Positions 38,411 to 48,126 of a stretch of DNA of 64,000 nucleotides are shown here, piece by piece (the first letter of the stretch is position 1; every line of letters starts with the position of its first letter). Below the pieces are notes generated by a model, which saw nothing but the letters and a program-made list of their open reading frames with translations, was not told the origin of the DNA and made no database searches. The translations under genes were made by a program, and so were the position numbers. Origin of the DNA: Alloalcanivorax profundimaris (GTDB lineage Bacteria > Pseudomonadota > Gammaproteobacteria > Pseudomonadales > Alcanivoracaceae); NCBI RefSeq assembly GCF_015265435.1, contig NZ_JABJWH010000001.1:86562-150561 (forward strand), written 5' to 3'.

Positions 38411-41400
38411 TCAGGGCTCCATGGTGTAAAGCAGGTTGATCATCGCTGACGTTTCCGAGTAATCCCCGAACGTATCGTACCCGAGGCTGGTGCCCAGGCT
38501 GAACGCCGGCGACAACTGATAGTCCAGGCCCGCGCCCAGATTCAGCCCGAAGCCGCTCTCGCTCTCGGCTTCGTAGTACGACGCAGGTGCGACGCCGGCG
38601 TCGGCCAGTATATCCAACCACTGCTGCTGCCCCCTCAACGTTGGGAAATACGGCGCTTCTTCCACGCTGTAGCTCTGGAAGCCCGGTGACACACGGGCGT
38701 TCCAGGTCACCTTGTTATAGCTTTCCTGGTAGGTGATGGGGAAGGCCAGGCTCACATAGTCCTGCGGGCTGAAGTAGCCGCCGTGGCCGTAGGTGAACTG
38801 TCCCCGGTTCTCGTCAAAGCTGCGGTAGTTCAGGTGCACGCCGGTCTGCAGCTCGCGCCAGCGCTGGTTGATCGGCTTCACGTAGGCGCCCAGGTTGAAC
38901 GACGCTTCCTGGTTGTCGTCCACGTTGTGGCCCTGGTAGCTGTAGAAGCCCAGGTCGCCGTAGGTGCCCACGTCGCCGTTGTCGAAGGCCAGGCCCAGCT
39001 CGGCGCCGGTGCGGGTGACGCCGCCCCAGCGGTCGCCGGTGGCCGGGTCCTCGACGCCGGCGTAGGACAGCAGGCTGTCCTTGACCGCGCGGCGCTGGGC
39101 GGTGACCCGGAAGCGGGTGTTGGGCGCCACTTCCGGAGCCCAGGTCACGCCGCCCACCAGGTTGGTGACCTCGAAGCCGTAGGGGGTGCTGCCGATGTCG
39201 GCGCCGAAGCTGCCCTCCTGGTAGCCGAACGCCACCGCCAGACCGGAATCGGTCTGGTTGCCGGAGGCGGCGGCGCGCTGGTAGGCGCCGGCGCGGGCGG
39301 CCACGTCGTTGACCAGTTGGCGCACGGCGGCGCTGCGTGCCCGGTAGTCGGCCACGTTGTCCGCCGCCAGGGAGAAGTCGCTGGAGCCGAATTCCCGCTC
39401 CAGGTACTCGTTGACGAACTGGCGCTGATCCGCGTTGAGGGCATCCAGGTCGATGCCGGATTCGAACAGCACGTTGCGGTCCACGTTGGTATCGAACACG
39501 TCCTCGGCGTTGGCCAGGGCGTTCTCCGCCTGATCAAGTTGGTTCTGCCGCTGGTTGAAGGTTTCCTCGGCCTGATTGAGCTGGGTCTGGCGGGTGTCCA
39601 CCGCCGCTTCCAGGGCCGCCAGTTCCTCGTCGGTGGGATCTTCCGCGTCGAGCAAATCCTGCTGGGCGTCGGCCAGGTTGGCCTGGGCGGTGGTGACGCT
39701 GGTTTGCGCGGCGTCGCGCTGGGCCTCGGCGGTATCGAACGCGCCCTGGGTGGCGTCCACCTGATCGGCGAATTCGTCGATTTCGTCGATCAGGTCGCCC
39801 ACGCCGCTAAGCTGCTCCACCACCGCCTCGGCGGCGGCGGAGGTGGCGCCGGTGGAGCCGAAGCGGCGGCCGCCGTCCTCGCTCAGGGTGCCGGCGTTCA
39901 GGTACACCGGCGAGGCGGTGGCGGTGAAGCGGCCGCCGCCGAACGGTACCCCGGACAGGCCGATGTCGCCGCGCACCTCGGTGAGCTCGCTCAGGCCGGA
40001 TTCGCCGTCCCGGAAGCGTAGCGACAAACCGCCCTGCCCCTTCGGCGACAACGCCCGGCGCAGGTCGCCCTGCAGGTCGTCGATGCGCACCAGCCGCTCG
40101 CGGCTGGGCGGCGGCGTGGGCGCGGCCTGGCGGGCGGCGGCGCGGGCGGAGGTGCCGCCGCCACCGGAGCGGTAATCACCCATGCGCGCCACTTCGTCCG
40201 GGCGCCGCCAGTCGCCGGCCCACTGCTCGTCGCGGCCGCCCTGGTAGGGGCTGGCCGGGGTCGGCGTCACCGGCCCGGAATCGTAGGAGCGATTCAGGTA
40301 GGCGCGGGCCTCGCCGTCGGGCTGCCAGCGGCCGGCGGTTTCGGTCTGCCCGGGCAGCCAGACACCGGCGCCCTTGTCGTCGTCGCCGCCACCGCCGAAC
40401 GCCGCCCAGCGGCCATCGTCCCGGGACTGGCCGGCGCCGCGGAACGGGTTCACCACCCCGGCGATCACCGGGCTGTCGCCACGCTCGGCGTTTTCCGCCT
40501 GCTCGGCGAATTTCAGGGCCTGGCGTTTGTCGCCCTGGGCCTCGGCGGTACGCGCCGCCAGCAGCAGCAGTTCGCCGTCCTCCAGGGGCGCCACCTGGCG
40601 CAGCAGTTCCTCGGCGCGGTCCGCGTCGCCGGCGCCCAGGGCGGAGGCCACGGCGCCCCGGCGGGCAACCAGGTCATTGGGGTCGCGCTCCAGCTGCCAT
40701 TCGAACACCCGGCGCGCGTCCTGGTAGCGCTTGCCTTCCAGGTACAGGCTGCCCAGCTCGTGGAGCAGCGCCGGCTCCTGGGGACGCCGTTCCAGCTCCG
40801 CCACCAGCACGTCGTAGGCCTGGGCCAGCTCGCCGTCGTCGCGCAGGGCCACCACCTGGTCCAGCAGCAACTGGTCGCGGGTGTTGCCCAGCGCCACCCG
40901 GGCCTGGCGGTTGTCGGCGGCGCGCCGGTCGAGCAGCGCCATCAGGCGCCGCGCTTCGCGCTGGTTGCCGGTCCGCGAGAGTACCGAGGCGTGGTTCAGG
41001 AACGGCTCCACGGCGTCGCTCTCGTTGAGGTGCAGGTCCAGGTCCCGGCGCACCAGCGCCAGGGCCAGGCCCTCTTCGCCCTGGTCCACCAACAGGGTGG
41101 CCACCTGGCCCAGCTCCTGGGGGTCCTGGGGCGGGTTGCGGTAGAGGTCGTCCAGGGCGTTTTCCACCTGCCAGGAATCCCCTTCGGAGAGCACCCGGCG
41201 CAGGCGCGCCACCCGGGCACCGGCGCGCACCCGGTCCGCCAGGGCGTCGATGGCGTCGTCGCGCTGGCCGGCGGGAATCCGGCCCAGCAGGGCTTCGGCG
41301 TCTTCCCAGCGCCGTTGTTTCTCCGCCAGCAGGGCCACCACGCGCAGGTCGTCGGCGCTCGGGTTGCCCTCCAGCAGCGGCTCGATCAGGGCGCGGGCCC

Positions 41401-42928
41401 GGCGCGGTTGGCCCTGGTCGTCGTAGAAGCGCGCCAGGGACAGGCGCGTCCAGGGATCGTCCGGGGCCACCGCCATGGCTTCGCGCAGGGCGGATTCGCC
41501 GGCGCCGGGGCGGCCGCCGGCGATCAGTTCCTCGCCCCGGGTACGCAGGGCGTCCACCCGCTGCTGGCGCAGGTAGGCCAGGTCCTCGCGGGCGGAGGCC
41601 GGCAACTGGGCGAACACTTCGTCCGCTTCGTCGTAGCGGCCCTGGGCGAGCAGCGCTCGCACCAGGCCGGCGCGGGCCTGGGTCAGCGCCGGGCGCTCCA
41701 CCAGCAGGCCGCGATAGAGGGTTTCCGCCACCTGGGGCCGGTCCTGGGCGAGCAGGATGTCGCCCTGCAGCAGCTTGGCGTCGCGGCCCTGATTGCCGGA
41801 CACCTCGGTGAGCGGCCGCACCGCCTGGAACGCCTGGTCCAGGTTACCGGCCTGGTAGGCGGCGCGGGCCGAGGCCAGGCGGCCATAGAAACGGGCGCTT
41901 TGCAGCGCCGGCCGCCAGTCGCCGGCCTTGGCCGGATTCATTTTGATGGCGCGGTCTAGGGAGCGCTCGGCGTCGGCGAATTGTTCCCGGCGCAATTGCG
42001 CCAGGCCCAGGCCGGCCATGGCGTCGGCGTCGTTGGGGTTGTCCTTGAGGGCGGCGCGGAACGCCTTCTCCGCGCTGCCGGCGCGGCCCGCGTCCAGGGC
42101 CTGGTAGCCACGGCCGCGCTCGGCGGTGGCCTGGTCGTTGGCCTGGACCAGCTTGGCCTTGACGCCATTGTCGTCCGGGAAGCGCTCCAGGTAAGCGCGC
42201 AGCGGCGCCACGCTGGCGGGCTGGTCCGGCAACCACAGCACGGCCTGGCGCCAGGCGGCGGCCACCTCCTTGTCCGGGTTGTTTTCCCAAAGACCGCGCA
42301 GGCGCTCGATGCCCTGCCGGCGGGTGGCGCCTTCATAGGTAAGCACCTTGCCCAGGGCCAGGGACACGGCGCGGTCGCCGGGGCGCGCCTCGGCGAGCTT
42401 TTCCAGGCCGCGCCGGGCTTCGTCCCGGCGGCCGTCCACGCCGGCCAGGGTCTGGTAGTACTCCAGCGCCAGGTCCCCCGGCGGCGGGCGATCGCCGAAC
42501 AGTTCCTCGTAGCGGGCCACGGCGCCCTTCGGGTTGCCGGCGGCGGCCAGCCGCCGGGCTTCACGCAGCAGGTCCGAATCCAGCCCCTGGCGGCGGTTGC
42601 GCTCGGCCAGGCGGCGCGCGTAGTCACTGTCCGGGGCCACCCGGCGCAGACGGTCGGCGTAGCGTTGCGCGGCGGCCGGGTCGCGGTCCATCTCCAGCAT
42701 CGCCATCTGATAGAGCGCCGCCGGGTTGTCCGGGTCCGCGTTGAGCACCCGCTGCAGGGTGTCCGCGGCCAGATCCGGGCGGTTGTTGCCGCGCCAGAAC
42801 TCCGCCTGATCGAGCAGCCGCTGCACCGAGGCGTCGGTTTCCTGGGCCAGGACCGGCGCCACCGGCGCCAGCAGCGCCGAGCCGAGCAGGCCGGCCGCCA
42901 GCCATCCATTGAAGCGCTTCGCTTTCAT
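38411..42928 (-). CDS. bcsC: Cellulose export protein BcsC (TPR plus outer-membrane barrel)
   Basis: 1505-residue protein. A signal peptide (WLAAGLLGSALLAPVAPVLA) is followed by many TPR repeats to about residue 850, then a low-complexity linker and the BCSC_C barrel that exports the glucan. Barrel markers are PVYLNAGTLSEDGGRRFG and the terminal aromatic strands LGYDTFGDYSE and MINLLYTMEP. Between the first barrel-domain strands and FGYQEGSFGADIGSTPYGFE lies an insert of about 190 residues (nt 39255-39850). It includes a coiled coil rich in Ala, Gln and Asp (about residues 1054-1144), which E. coli BcsC lacks. ATG at 42928 overlaps the bcsAB stop; the frame is open upstream only inside bcsAB. 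Confidence 0.93.
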   Translation of the reverse strand: MKAKRFNGWLAAGLLGSALLAPVAPVLAQETDASVQRLLDQAEFWRGNNRPDLAADTLQRVLNADPDNPAALYQMAMLEMDRDPAAAQRYADRLRRVAPDSDYARRLAERNRRQGLDSDLLREARRLAAAGNPKGAVARYEELFGDRPPPGDLALEYYQTLAGVDGRRDEARRGLEKLAEARPGDRAVSLALGKVLTYEGATRRQGIERLRGLWENNPDKEVAAAWRQAVLWLPDQPASVAPLRAYLERFPDDNGVKAKLVQANDQATAERGRGYQALDAGRAGSAEKAFRAALKDNPNDADAMAGLGLAQLRREQFADAERSLDRAIKMNPAKAGDWRPALQSARFYGRLASARAAYQAGNLDQAFQAVRPLTEVSGNQGRDAKLLQGDILLAQDRPQVAETLYRGLLVERPALTQARAGLVRALLAQGRYDEADEVFAQLPASAREDLAYLRQQRVDALRTRGEELIAGGRPGAGESALREAMAVAPDDPWTRLSLARFYDDQGQPRRARALIEPLLEGNPSADDLRVVALLAEKQRRWEDAEALLGRIPAGQRDDAIDALADRVRAGARVARLRRVLSEGDSWQVENALDDLYRNPPQDPQELGQVATLLVDQGEEGLALALVRRDLDLHLNESDAVEPFLNHASVLSRTGNQREARRLMALLDRRAADNRQARVALGNTRDQLLLDQVVALRDDGELAQAYDVLVAELERRPQEPALLHELGSLYLEGKRYQDARRVFEWQLERDPNDLVARRGAVASALGAGDADRAEELLRQVAPLEDGELLLLAARTAEAQGDKRQALKFAEQAENAERGDSPVIAGVVNPFRGAGQSRDDGRWAAFGGGGDDDKGAGVWLPGQTETAGRWQPDGEARAYLNRSYDSGPVTPTPASPYQGGRDEQWAGDWRRPDEVARMGDYRSGGGGTSARAAARQAAPTPPPSRERLVRIDDLQGDLRRALSPKGQGGLSLRFRDGESGLSELTEVRGDIGLSGVPFGGGRFTATASPVYLNAGTLSEDGGRRFGSTGATSAAAEAVVEQLSGVGDLIDEIDEFADQVDATQGAFDTAEAQRDAAQTSVTTAQANLADAQQDLLDAEDPTDEELAALEAAVDTRQTQLNQAEETFNQRQNQLDQAENALANAEDVFDTNVDRNVLFESGIDLDALNADQRQFVNEYLEREFGSSDFSLAADNVADYRARSAAVRQLVNDVAARAGAYQRAAASGNQTDSGLAVAFGYQEGSFGADIGSTPYGFEVTNLVGGVTWAPEVAPNTRFRVTAQRRAVKDSLLSYAGVEDPATGDRWGGVTRTGAELGLAFDNGDVGTYGDLGFYSYQGHNVDDNQEASFNLGAYVKPINQRWRELQTGVHLNYRSFDENRGQFTYGHGGYFSPQDYVSLAFPITYQESYNKVTWNARVSPGFQSYSVEEAPYFPTLRGQQQWLDILADAGVAPASYYEAESESGFGLNLGAGLDYQLSPAFSLGTSLGYDTFGDYSETSAMINLLYTMEP

Positions 42929-45900
42929 CGCTTTTTCCGTTCCCCGTGTTCGTTCAGGCGCCGCGCCGCCCGGGCGCGCAACAAAGGCACCATGGTGCCG
43001 GCGATCAGAACCAGGACGAACAACGCGCAAATCAGCAGGATGTCCGGCCGCTGGCCCAGTACCCAGCGCACCATTGTGCTTAGGTTGTTGTCACTGTCCG
43101 GGCTCACCGGATTGATGCGGAAGTTGCGGATCTCGTCCTTGTCGTCCACCAGCGACAGGTCCTCCCCCAGCTCGGCGCGCACCCGCTGGTCGGCCAGGTC
43201 CGCCGCCAGCGCCGCCGTCGAGCTTTCCTGGTTGGTGGCCAGCAGCACCATCTGGCGCTGGTCGTTGAGCGGCGAGTGGTCGGCGATCACCGCCTGCACC
43301 CGGGAGCGGCTGCTCAGCGCCCGATCGGCCTCGTCGCGTTCCAGGTTGTCGCCGTACAGGGCCCACAGTTTGAGCCGCTGCCACAGGCCCGGCGCGCGCA
43401 CCCGCAGACGCCCTTCATAAAAGTAGTACGGCGGCTGCAGCAGCGCCCCGGCCAGCGGGTCCTCCAGAGGCGTCAGCGCCAGCCAGTGCCGCTCCGCCAC
43501 CCCGCGCAACTGGTCGCGGCCCAGGGCCACCGCCAGCTTGTCGCCGGCCACCCCGGTGGCCTCGGCGAACCGGGACAGCAACGTAAAGGCGCCATCCAGG
43601 GTCGGCAGGGACGGCTTCTTCGGCAGCACCAGGGCGCTTTCCGAAAGATCCGCGCGCACCGTGAACGGGTAGCCGGCGGCCAGGAAGGGCCGCAGCTCCG
43701 GCACTTCCGCCAGGTGCCAGGTCTCGGTGAGATCCAGGGTGGAATCCGGGTACACCTGGCTGACCACGTCCGTGGGCAGGGTCACGTTGCACGGATCCTC
43801 GAAGTGATAGCGCAGGTTGAAATAGAAGGTCAGTTCGTTCTGCCCGTGGATCAACGACGGCGGGACCGGCAGCACCGCCTGTTCCTGACGCAGCGGCCCG
43901 GCCACCAGGCCCCAGAGATGCTCGAACAGACCGCGCCGGGTCACTGGCAGCGAGCCCAGATACTGGCCATTCAGGGCCACGTCCAGGCGCGATTTATCGG
44001 CGTCCAGCCATTCGCCGTCCGGGAACCGGTAGCGAATGCGCAGTGGCACCGTGTCGCCGGGCCACAAATCCAGATCCGGCGCCACCCGGAACGGCACCCG
44101 GATCAACGCGGGGGTAATGCCATTGACCCGCAACTGGTCCGGCGACACCAGATCGCCCAGCCGCAGAGGCACGGCGTCGCCGGCGTTCCAGCGCGGCGCG
44201 TCATAGGGCCGGCTCACCGGCGAGGACACCGGCTCCGCCACCATGCGCCGGCCATGGGGCGGCGTTTTCGGATGAATCAGGTAACGCGCCGCCTGCACCA
44301 GGCCGGCACTGTCCGGCGCCTCGATCACCAGCAGCTTGCCGCGACCATTGGGGTTGTCCACCATGCGAATGGCCGGCTCCGGGATCGGCACCGGCGCCAG
44401 CCCCGGCAACGGGTCGTCATTGGTGGTGAACACCACCGCGTGTCCGTCCGGCAGCTGCTTGTCCACCGACCAGCTCATTGGCCGGTATTCATTGCGGGAC
44501 CCTACCCAGGACGCCACCAGGGCGGCGGCCAGCACCTGATCCCGGTCGTCGGGGCTGGGCAGCGCCAGGTTCACGTTCACCGGGCCGGAGGCCTTGGGGT
44601 CGAACAACGGCACCGGCAGCAGATCCAGACGGTCGGCCAGGGGCAGGTTCTCCACCGCCAGATGCAGGGTGCTGTCGGGCAATACTTCGGCGCGCACCCG
44701 CGGGTCCAGGGGGTTCGGGCAGGTCTGGTCGGTGACCCCGAACAGCCGGAAACCGAGCCGGTTGTGGTCCAGCAGCAAGGAGGGATTGATCGCGAACTCG
44801 TACTCGTGAATCTCACCGTCGCCCTCGCGCAGGATCAGGCGCTGCACCGGCTCGCCGTTCATATTCACGACCAGCTCGCCATTGCCGTTGGCCAGCGCCG
44901 GGTCGTGGCGCAGCCGCAGGGTCATGCGCGCGCCCACCACCACCTCATCCACCGGCAGCGACACCCCGACCCCGGCCTGGGCGCCATCGCCGGAGAGGCT
45001 CAGGCCATTGGGCTGGCCCAGTTGCGTGAGGGTCATTTCCTTGGCCGCCGAGGGCAGCGGCCGCACCGCCACGCTTTCCGGCACCGCCGCCACCTCGGCC
45101 TGGGCCAGGGCCGGACGCACCGCCAGCAGCGTCAGCACCGCCACCAGGAACAGCATGGCGATGGGCATGATCCAGCGCCACAACTTGCCCTGATGGAACA
45201 CCCGGTTGGCCTCGCGCTCTTCCGCGTCCCGGGACATGAAGTCCGGCAGGAACAGGCCCATCACACAGCGCAGCACCGGCCAGAACGCTTTCAGGGGGTG
45301 ATCCTGGCGGCGTTCGCCATCCTTCAGCCAGGCGTCCGCCCGGCCCATGACGATGCGCACCAGCTGGCGACGCTGCTTGATGTCCAGCTCACTCAAACGC
45401 AGGCGGATGTAGCGGCGGTCGCCGCCCATGGTCTCCGCCGGCAGCAGCACGGTGCGGCCGTTCATGCCCACTTCCAGAAACTCCACCGCGTGGTCCGGCA
45501 GCTCGCCGCCCGGGTTGCGCACCCGCGCCCCGGTCATGGAGATGTCCACGGTGCGCGTGGCCAGGGTGTGGCCCTCCACCATGTACAAGGTGGCCGGCAG
45601 ATCCAGGTTCACGCGCACCGAGCTTCGCACCTGGCGGCGTTCCCGGGCCACGGCGATGGTGGCCAGCAGAATGAACAGGCTGAAACCGCCCCAGAACAGG
45701 TTCAGCGCCATGACGTCCGGCTGCACGCCGTAGTATTCGTGCCAGAACAGCCGCACCACGCCCCAGCCGAGCCCGGCGAGCAGCATGAACGCCACCACCA
45801 GGTGCGGTTTCACCGGGTCCACGTCGAAGAAGGTCTCGTTGAGCAGGCCGCCTTTTTCGGTCACGTTGAACTTGCCACGCCGGGGGTTGAAGAAGGTCAC

Positions 45901-47325
45901 CAGGGTCGGCTTCACCAGATGGAAGCACAGCGACGATTCGTAGATCTCGCCCCACAGGGTATGCCGGTACCGGCCGTTGAGCCGGGAGTTGGTATAGACG
46001 GCATGGAACAGGTGCGGCAGCGCGTAGGCCAGGATCATCTGCGCCGAGGAGGCGATGATGTTCTGGCCAATCAGCAGATAGGCCAGTGGCGCGGTCAGGA
46101 ACACCACCCTCGGCAGAGGGAACATGAAATGCAGCATGGCGTTCAGGTAGCACAGCCGCTGGGGCAGGGTCAGGCCGCGCCCGAACAGCGGGTTGTCCAG
46201 GCGCATGATCTGCGTCATGCCCCGCGCCCAGCGCGCCCGCTGGCCGATGTGCAGCGACAGCCGCTCGGTGGCCAGGCCGGCGGCCAGCGGCAGCCCCAGG
46301 AACGCCGTGCGCCACCCCTTGCGCTGCATCTTCAACGCCGTGTGGGCGTCCTCGGTCACGGTTTCCACGGCGAAGCCGTCCACCTCGTCCAGGGCGGCCC
46401 GGCGGATCACCGCGCAGGAGCCGCAGAAGAAGGTGGCGTTCCAGAAATCGTTGCCCTTCTGCACCGGGCCGTAGAACAGCTCGCCCTCCCGGGGCAGGCC
46501 GGCACCCACCGCCAGATTGCGCTCGTAGGGATCCTGGGAATAGAAGTAGTGCGGGGTCTGCAGCATGGACAGCCCCGGGTCCGCGCAGAAAGAGCCCACG
46601 GTGCTCTGCAGGAAGCCGGTGGTGGGAATGTGGTCGCAGTCGAACACGCAGATCAGCTCGCCGTCGGTGAGCCCCATGGCGTGGTTCAGGTTGCCGGCCT
46701 TGGCGTGGTTGTGCTCCTCCCGGGCGATGTAGCCCACCCCGGCCCGGGCGGCGAAGGCGGCGAACGCCTGGCGGCCACCGTCGTCGAGCAGATAGATGTT
46801 CATCTTGTCCGCCGGGTACTCCAGTTCCTGGGCGGCCAGCACCGTGTCCATCACCACCGACAGATCCTCGTTGTAGGTGGGGATGTAAACGTCCACGGTG
46901 GGCCAGTCCGCCAGGTTCTCCGGCATCGGCACGATGGTCCGCTCCAGCGGATGCAGCGTCTGGATGTAACCGAAGAACATGATGGTCCAGGCGTACAACT
47001 CGGCGACGAACAGCCCGTAACCCAACACGTACTCAAAGCCGGTCTGGAACACCAGGGTCTCGGTAATGCGCCAATAAAGGTAGCGGGTGGACACCACCAT
47101 GGAGAGCAGGATCAGCCCCAGGGAGGCGCGCCGCGAGCCCGGGTTGCTAAGCCGGTGGGCGACAATCGCCAGGATGGCGCCGGCGAAGCCGAGCACCATC
47201 TGGTGCTGGGCATCCATGGGCGTGGTGATGAACAGAAGCAAAGGTGGAATGGCGAGCAAAACCGCCAACACAAGCATGATGCGCCCGCGGAGGAGTCCCC
47301 CCCGCTGCTCCGAAATCGTCGCCAT
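42925..47325 (-). CDS. bcsAB: Fused cellulose synthase catalytic and BcsB subunits (BcsA-BcsB)
   Basis: 1466-residue fusion. Residues 1-750 are BcsA: N-terminal spans, a GT2 domain with DD (181-182), DCD (229-231), FFCGSC (299-304), TED (324-326) and QRARW (362-366), more spans, then a PilZ domain with RSSVR (567-571) and DISMTG (594-599) that senses c-di-GMP. After a further span near 725-750 ending in PALAQA comes BcsB (to about 1430): periplasmic carbohydrate-binding and flavodoxin-like domains, then a C-terminal anchor (LLICALFVLVLIAGTMVPLL). The same fusion is known from Komagataeibacter AcsAB. One open frame throughout. It starts 9 bp after bcsQ. Confidence 0.95.
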   Translation of the reverse strand: MATISEQRGGLLRGRIMLVLAVLLAIPPLLLFITTPMDAQHQMVLGFAGAILAIVAHRLSNPGSRRASLGLILLSMVVSTRYLYWRITETLVFQTGFEYVLGYGLFVAELYAWTIMFFGYIQTLHPLERTIVPMPENLADWPTVDVYIPTYNEDLSVVMDTVLAAQELEYPADKMNIYLLDDGGRQAFAAFAARAGVGYIAREEHNHAKAGNLNHAMGLTDGELICVFDCDHIPTTGFLQSTVGSFCADPGLSMLQTPHYFYSQDPYERNLAVGAGLPREGELFYGPVQKGNDFWNATFFCGSCAVIRRAALDEVDGFAVETVTEDAHTALKMQRKGWRTAFLGLPLAAGLATERLSLHIGQRARWARGMTQIMRLDNPLFGRGLTLPQRLCYLNAMLHFMFPLPRVVFLTAPLAYLLIGQNIIASSAQMILAYALPHLFHAVYTNSRLNGRYRHTLWGEIYESSLCFHLVKPTLVTFFNPRRGKFNVTEKGGLLNETFFDVDPVKPHLVVAFMLLAGLGWGVVRLFWHEYYGVQPDVMALNLFWGGFSLFILLATIAVARERRQVRSSVRVNLDLPATLYMVEGHTLATRTVDISMTGARVRNPGGELPDHAVEFLEVGMNGRTVLLPAETMGGDRRYIRLRLSELDIKQRRQLVRIVMGRADAWLKDGERRQDHPLKAFWPVLRCVMGLFLPDFMSRDAEEREANRVFHQGKLWRWIMPIAMLFLVAVLTLLAVRPALAQAEVAAVPESVAVRPLPSAAKEMTLTQLGQPNGLSLSGDGAQAGVGVSLPVDEVVVGARMTLRLRHDPALANGNGELVVNMNGEPVQRLILREGDGEIHEYEFAINPSLLLDHNRLGFRLFGVTDQTCPNPLDPRVRAEVLPDSTLHLAVENLPLADRLDLLPVPLFDPKASGPVNVNLALPSPDDRDQVLAAALVASWVGSRNEYRPMSWSVDKQLPDGHAVVFTTNDDPLPGLAPVPIPEPAIRMVDNPNGRGKLLVIEAPDSAGLVQAARYLIHPKTPPHGRRMVAEPVSSPVSRPYDAPRWNAGDAVPLRLGDLVSPDQLRVNGITPALIRVPFRVAPDLDLWPGDTVPLRIRYRFPDGEWLDADKSRLDVALNGQYLGSLPVTRRGLFEHLWGLVAGPLRQEQAVLPVPPSLIHGQNELTFYFNLRYHFEDPCNVTLPTDVVSQVYPDSTLDLTETWHLAEVPELRPFLAAGYPFTVRADLSESALVLPKKPSLPTLDGAFTLLSRFAEATGVAGDKLAVALGRDQLRGVAERHWLALTPLEDPLAGALLQPPYYFYEGRLRVRAPGLWQRLKLWALYGDNLERDEADRALSSRSRVQAVIADHSPLNDQRQMVLLATNQESSTAALAADLADQRVRAELGEDLSLVDDKDEIRNFRINPVSPDSDNNLSTMVRWVLGQRPDILLICALFVLVLIAGTMVPLLRARAARRLNEHGERKKR

Positions 47326-47334
47326 TAAAGTCCC

Positions 47335-48126
47335 TCAAGAAGCGCCGCCCGGCACCTCCACCGCGGTGCCGCCGATCTCCGCCAATTGTTGTAGTACCCG
47401 GTTCACGCACTTTTTGAAGTCGGCGGCGCCACGGCAATGGGGCGCCTGTTCGAACACCGACCGCTGCCGGGCGTTGGCTTCGGGAAAAGCTTCATCACGG
47501 TGGATCTCGCCGAAGAGCTCCGAACCGTGGCGCTGTTCCATGAATTCCGTGATTTCCGTATTCAAACGTTGCCTGGGGTCCACCTGATTAAGGATGAAAC
47601 CATGGCGGCTGCCGGCGGGAACGTCCTCCGGAAAGAAATCCCCGCTTTCCACCCTGGGCAGCAACGACAGAGAGGCGGAATCGGCCAGCAAGACGGTAAT
47701 GCGCAAATCCGCCAGCCGGCTCACCGCCCACAGGGCGCTGGAATCCCCCGGCGGCAGGTCCGCGATCACCACCGTGCCCGGCGTGGACGCCAGCGAGGCC
47801 AACGGGCGGTTGAGGAACCCGGGCTCTTCCAGGGCGCGGTCGAACACCTGGCGCTCGAAACGCGGCACCTCGCCATAGGCCAGCAACTGGATGCCGTCGC
47901 CCACGGTGCGGGCCAACGGACGCCAGTCATCCCGGTCCACGGCGGAATGCACATAGCCGGCACTCTCGCTCAGCGGCACCCCGAAATGCAGACGCAGGGC
48001 GTTCTGCGGATCGAAGTCAATGACCGCGACCCGGTAGCCGAGACGGCGAATGCCGTAAGCCAGGTTGGCGGCGCAGGTGGTTTTACCAACGCCACCCTTG
48101 GGTGAATCAACGGAAATCAGCGCCAT
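47335..48126 (-). CDS. bcsQ: Cellulose biosynthesis ATPase BcsQ (MinD/ParA-like)
   Basis: 263-residue P-loop ATPase. Walker A reads SPKGGVGKTTCAANLAYGIR, a canonical deviant Walker motif, and VIADLPPGD and FILNQVDPRQR are further MinD/ParA elements. BcsQ helps place and assemble the cellulose synthase complex at the inner membrane. It overlaps the bcsP-like gene by 10 bp and precedes bcsAB by 9 bp, so all three are translated as a unit. Confidence 0.92.
   Translation of the reverse strand: MALISVDSPKGGVGKTTCAANLAYGIRRLGYRVAVIDFDPQNALRLHFGVPLSESAGYVHSAVDRDDWRPLARTVGDGIQLLAYGEVPRFERQVFDRALEEPGFLNRPLASLASTPGTVVIADLPPGDSSALWAVSRLADLRITVLLADSASLSLLPRVESGDFFPEDVPAGSRHGFILNQVDPRQRLNTEITEFMEQRHGSELFGEIHRDEAFPEANARQRSVFEQAPHCRGAADFKKCVNRVLQQLAEIGGTAVEVPGGAS

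Noticed and set aside
43276..47328. 1350-codon plus-strand open frame opposite bcsAB
   Set aside because: Antisense shadow of the bcsA-bcsB gene, whose minus-strand product carries all synthase motifs.
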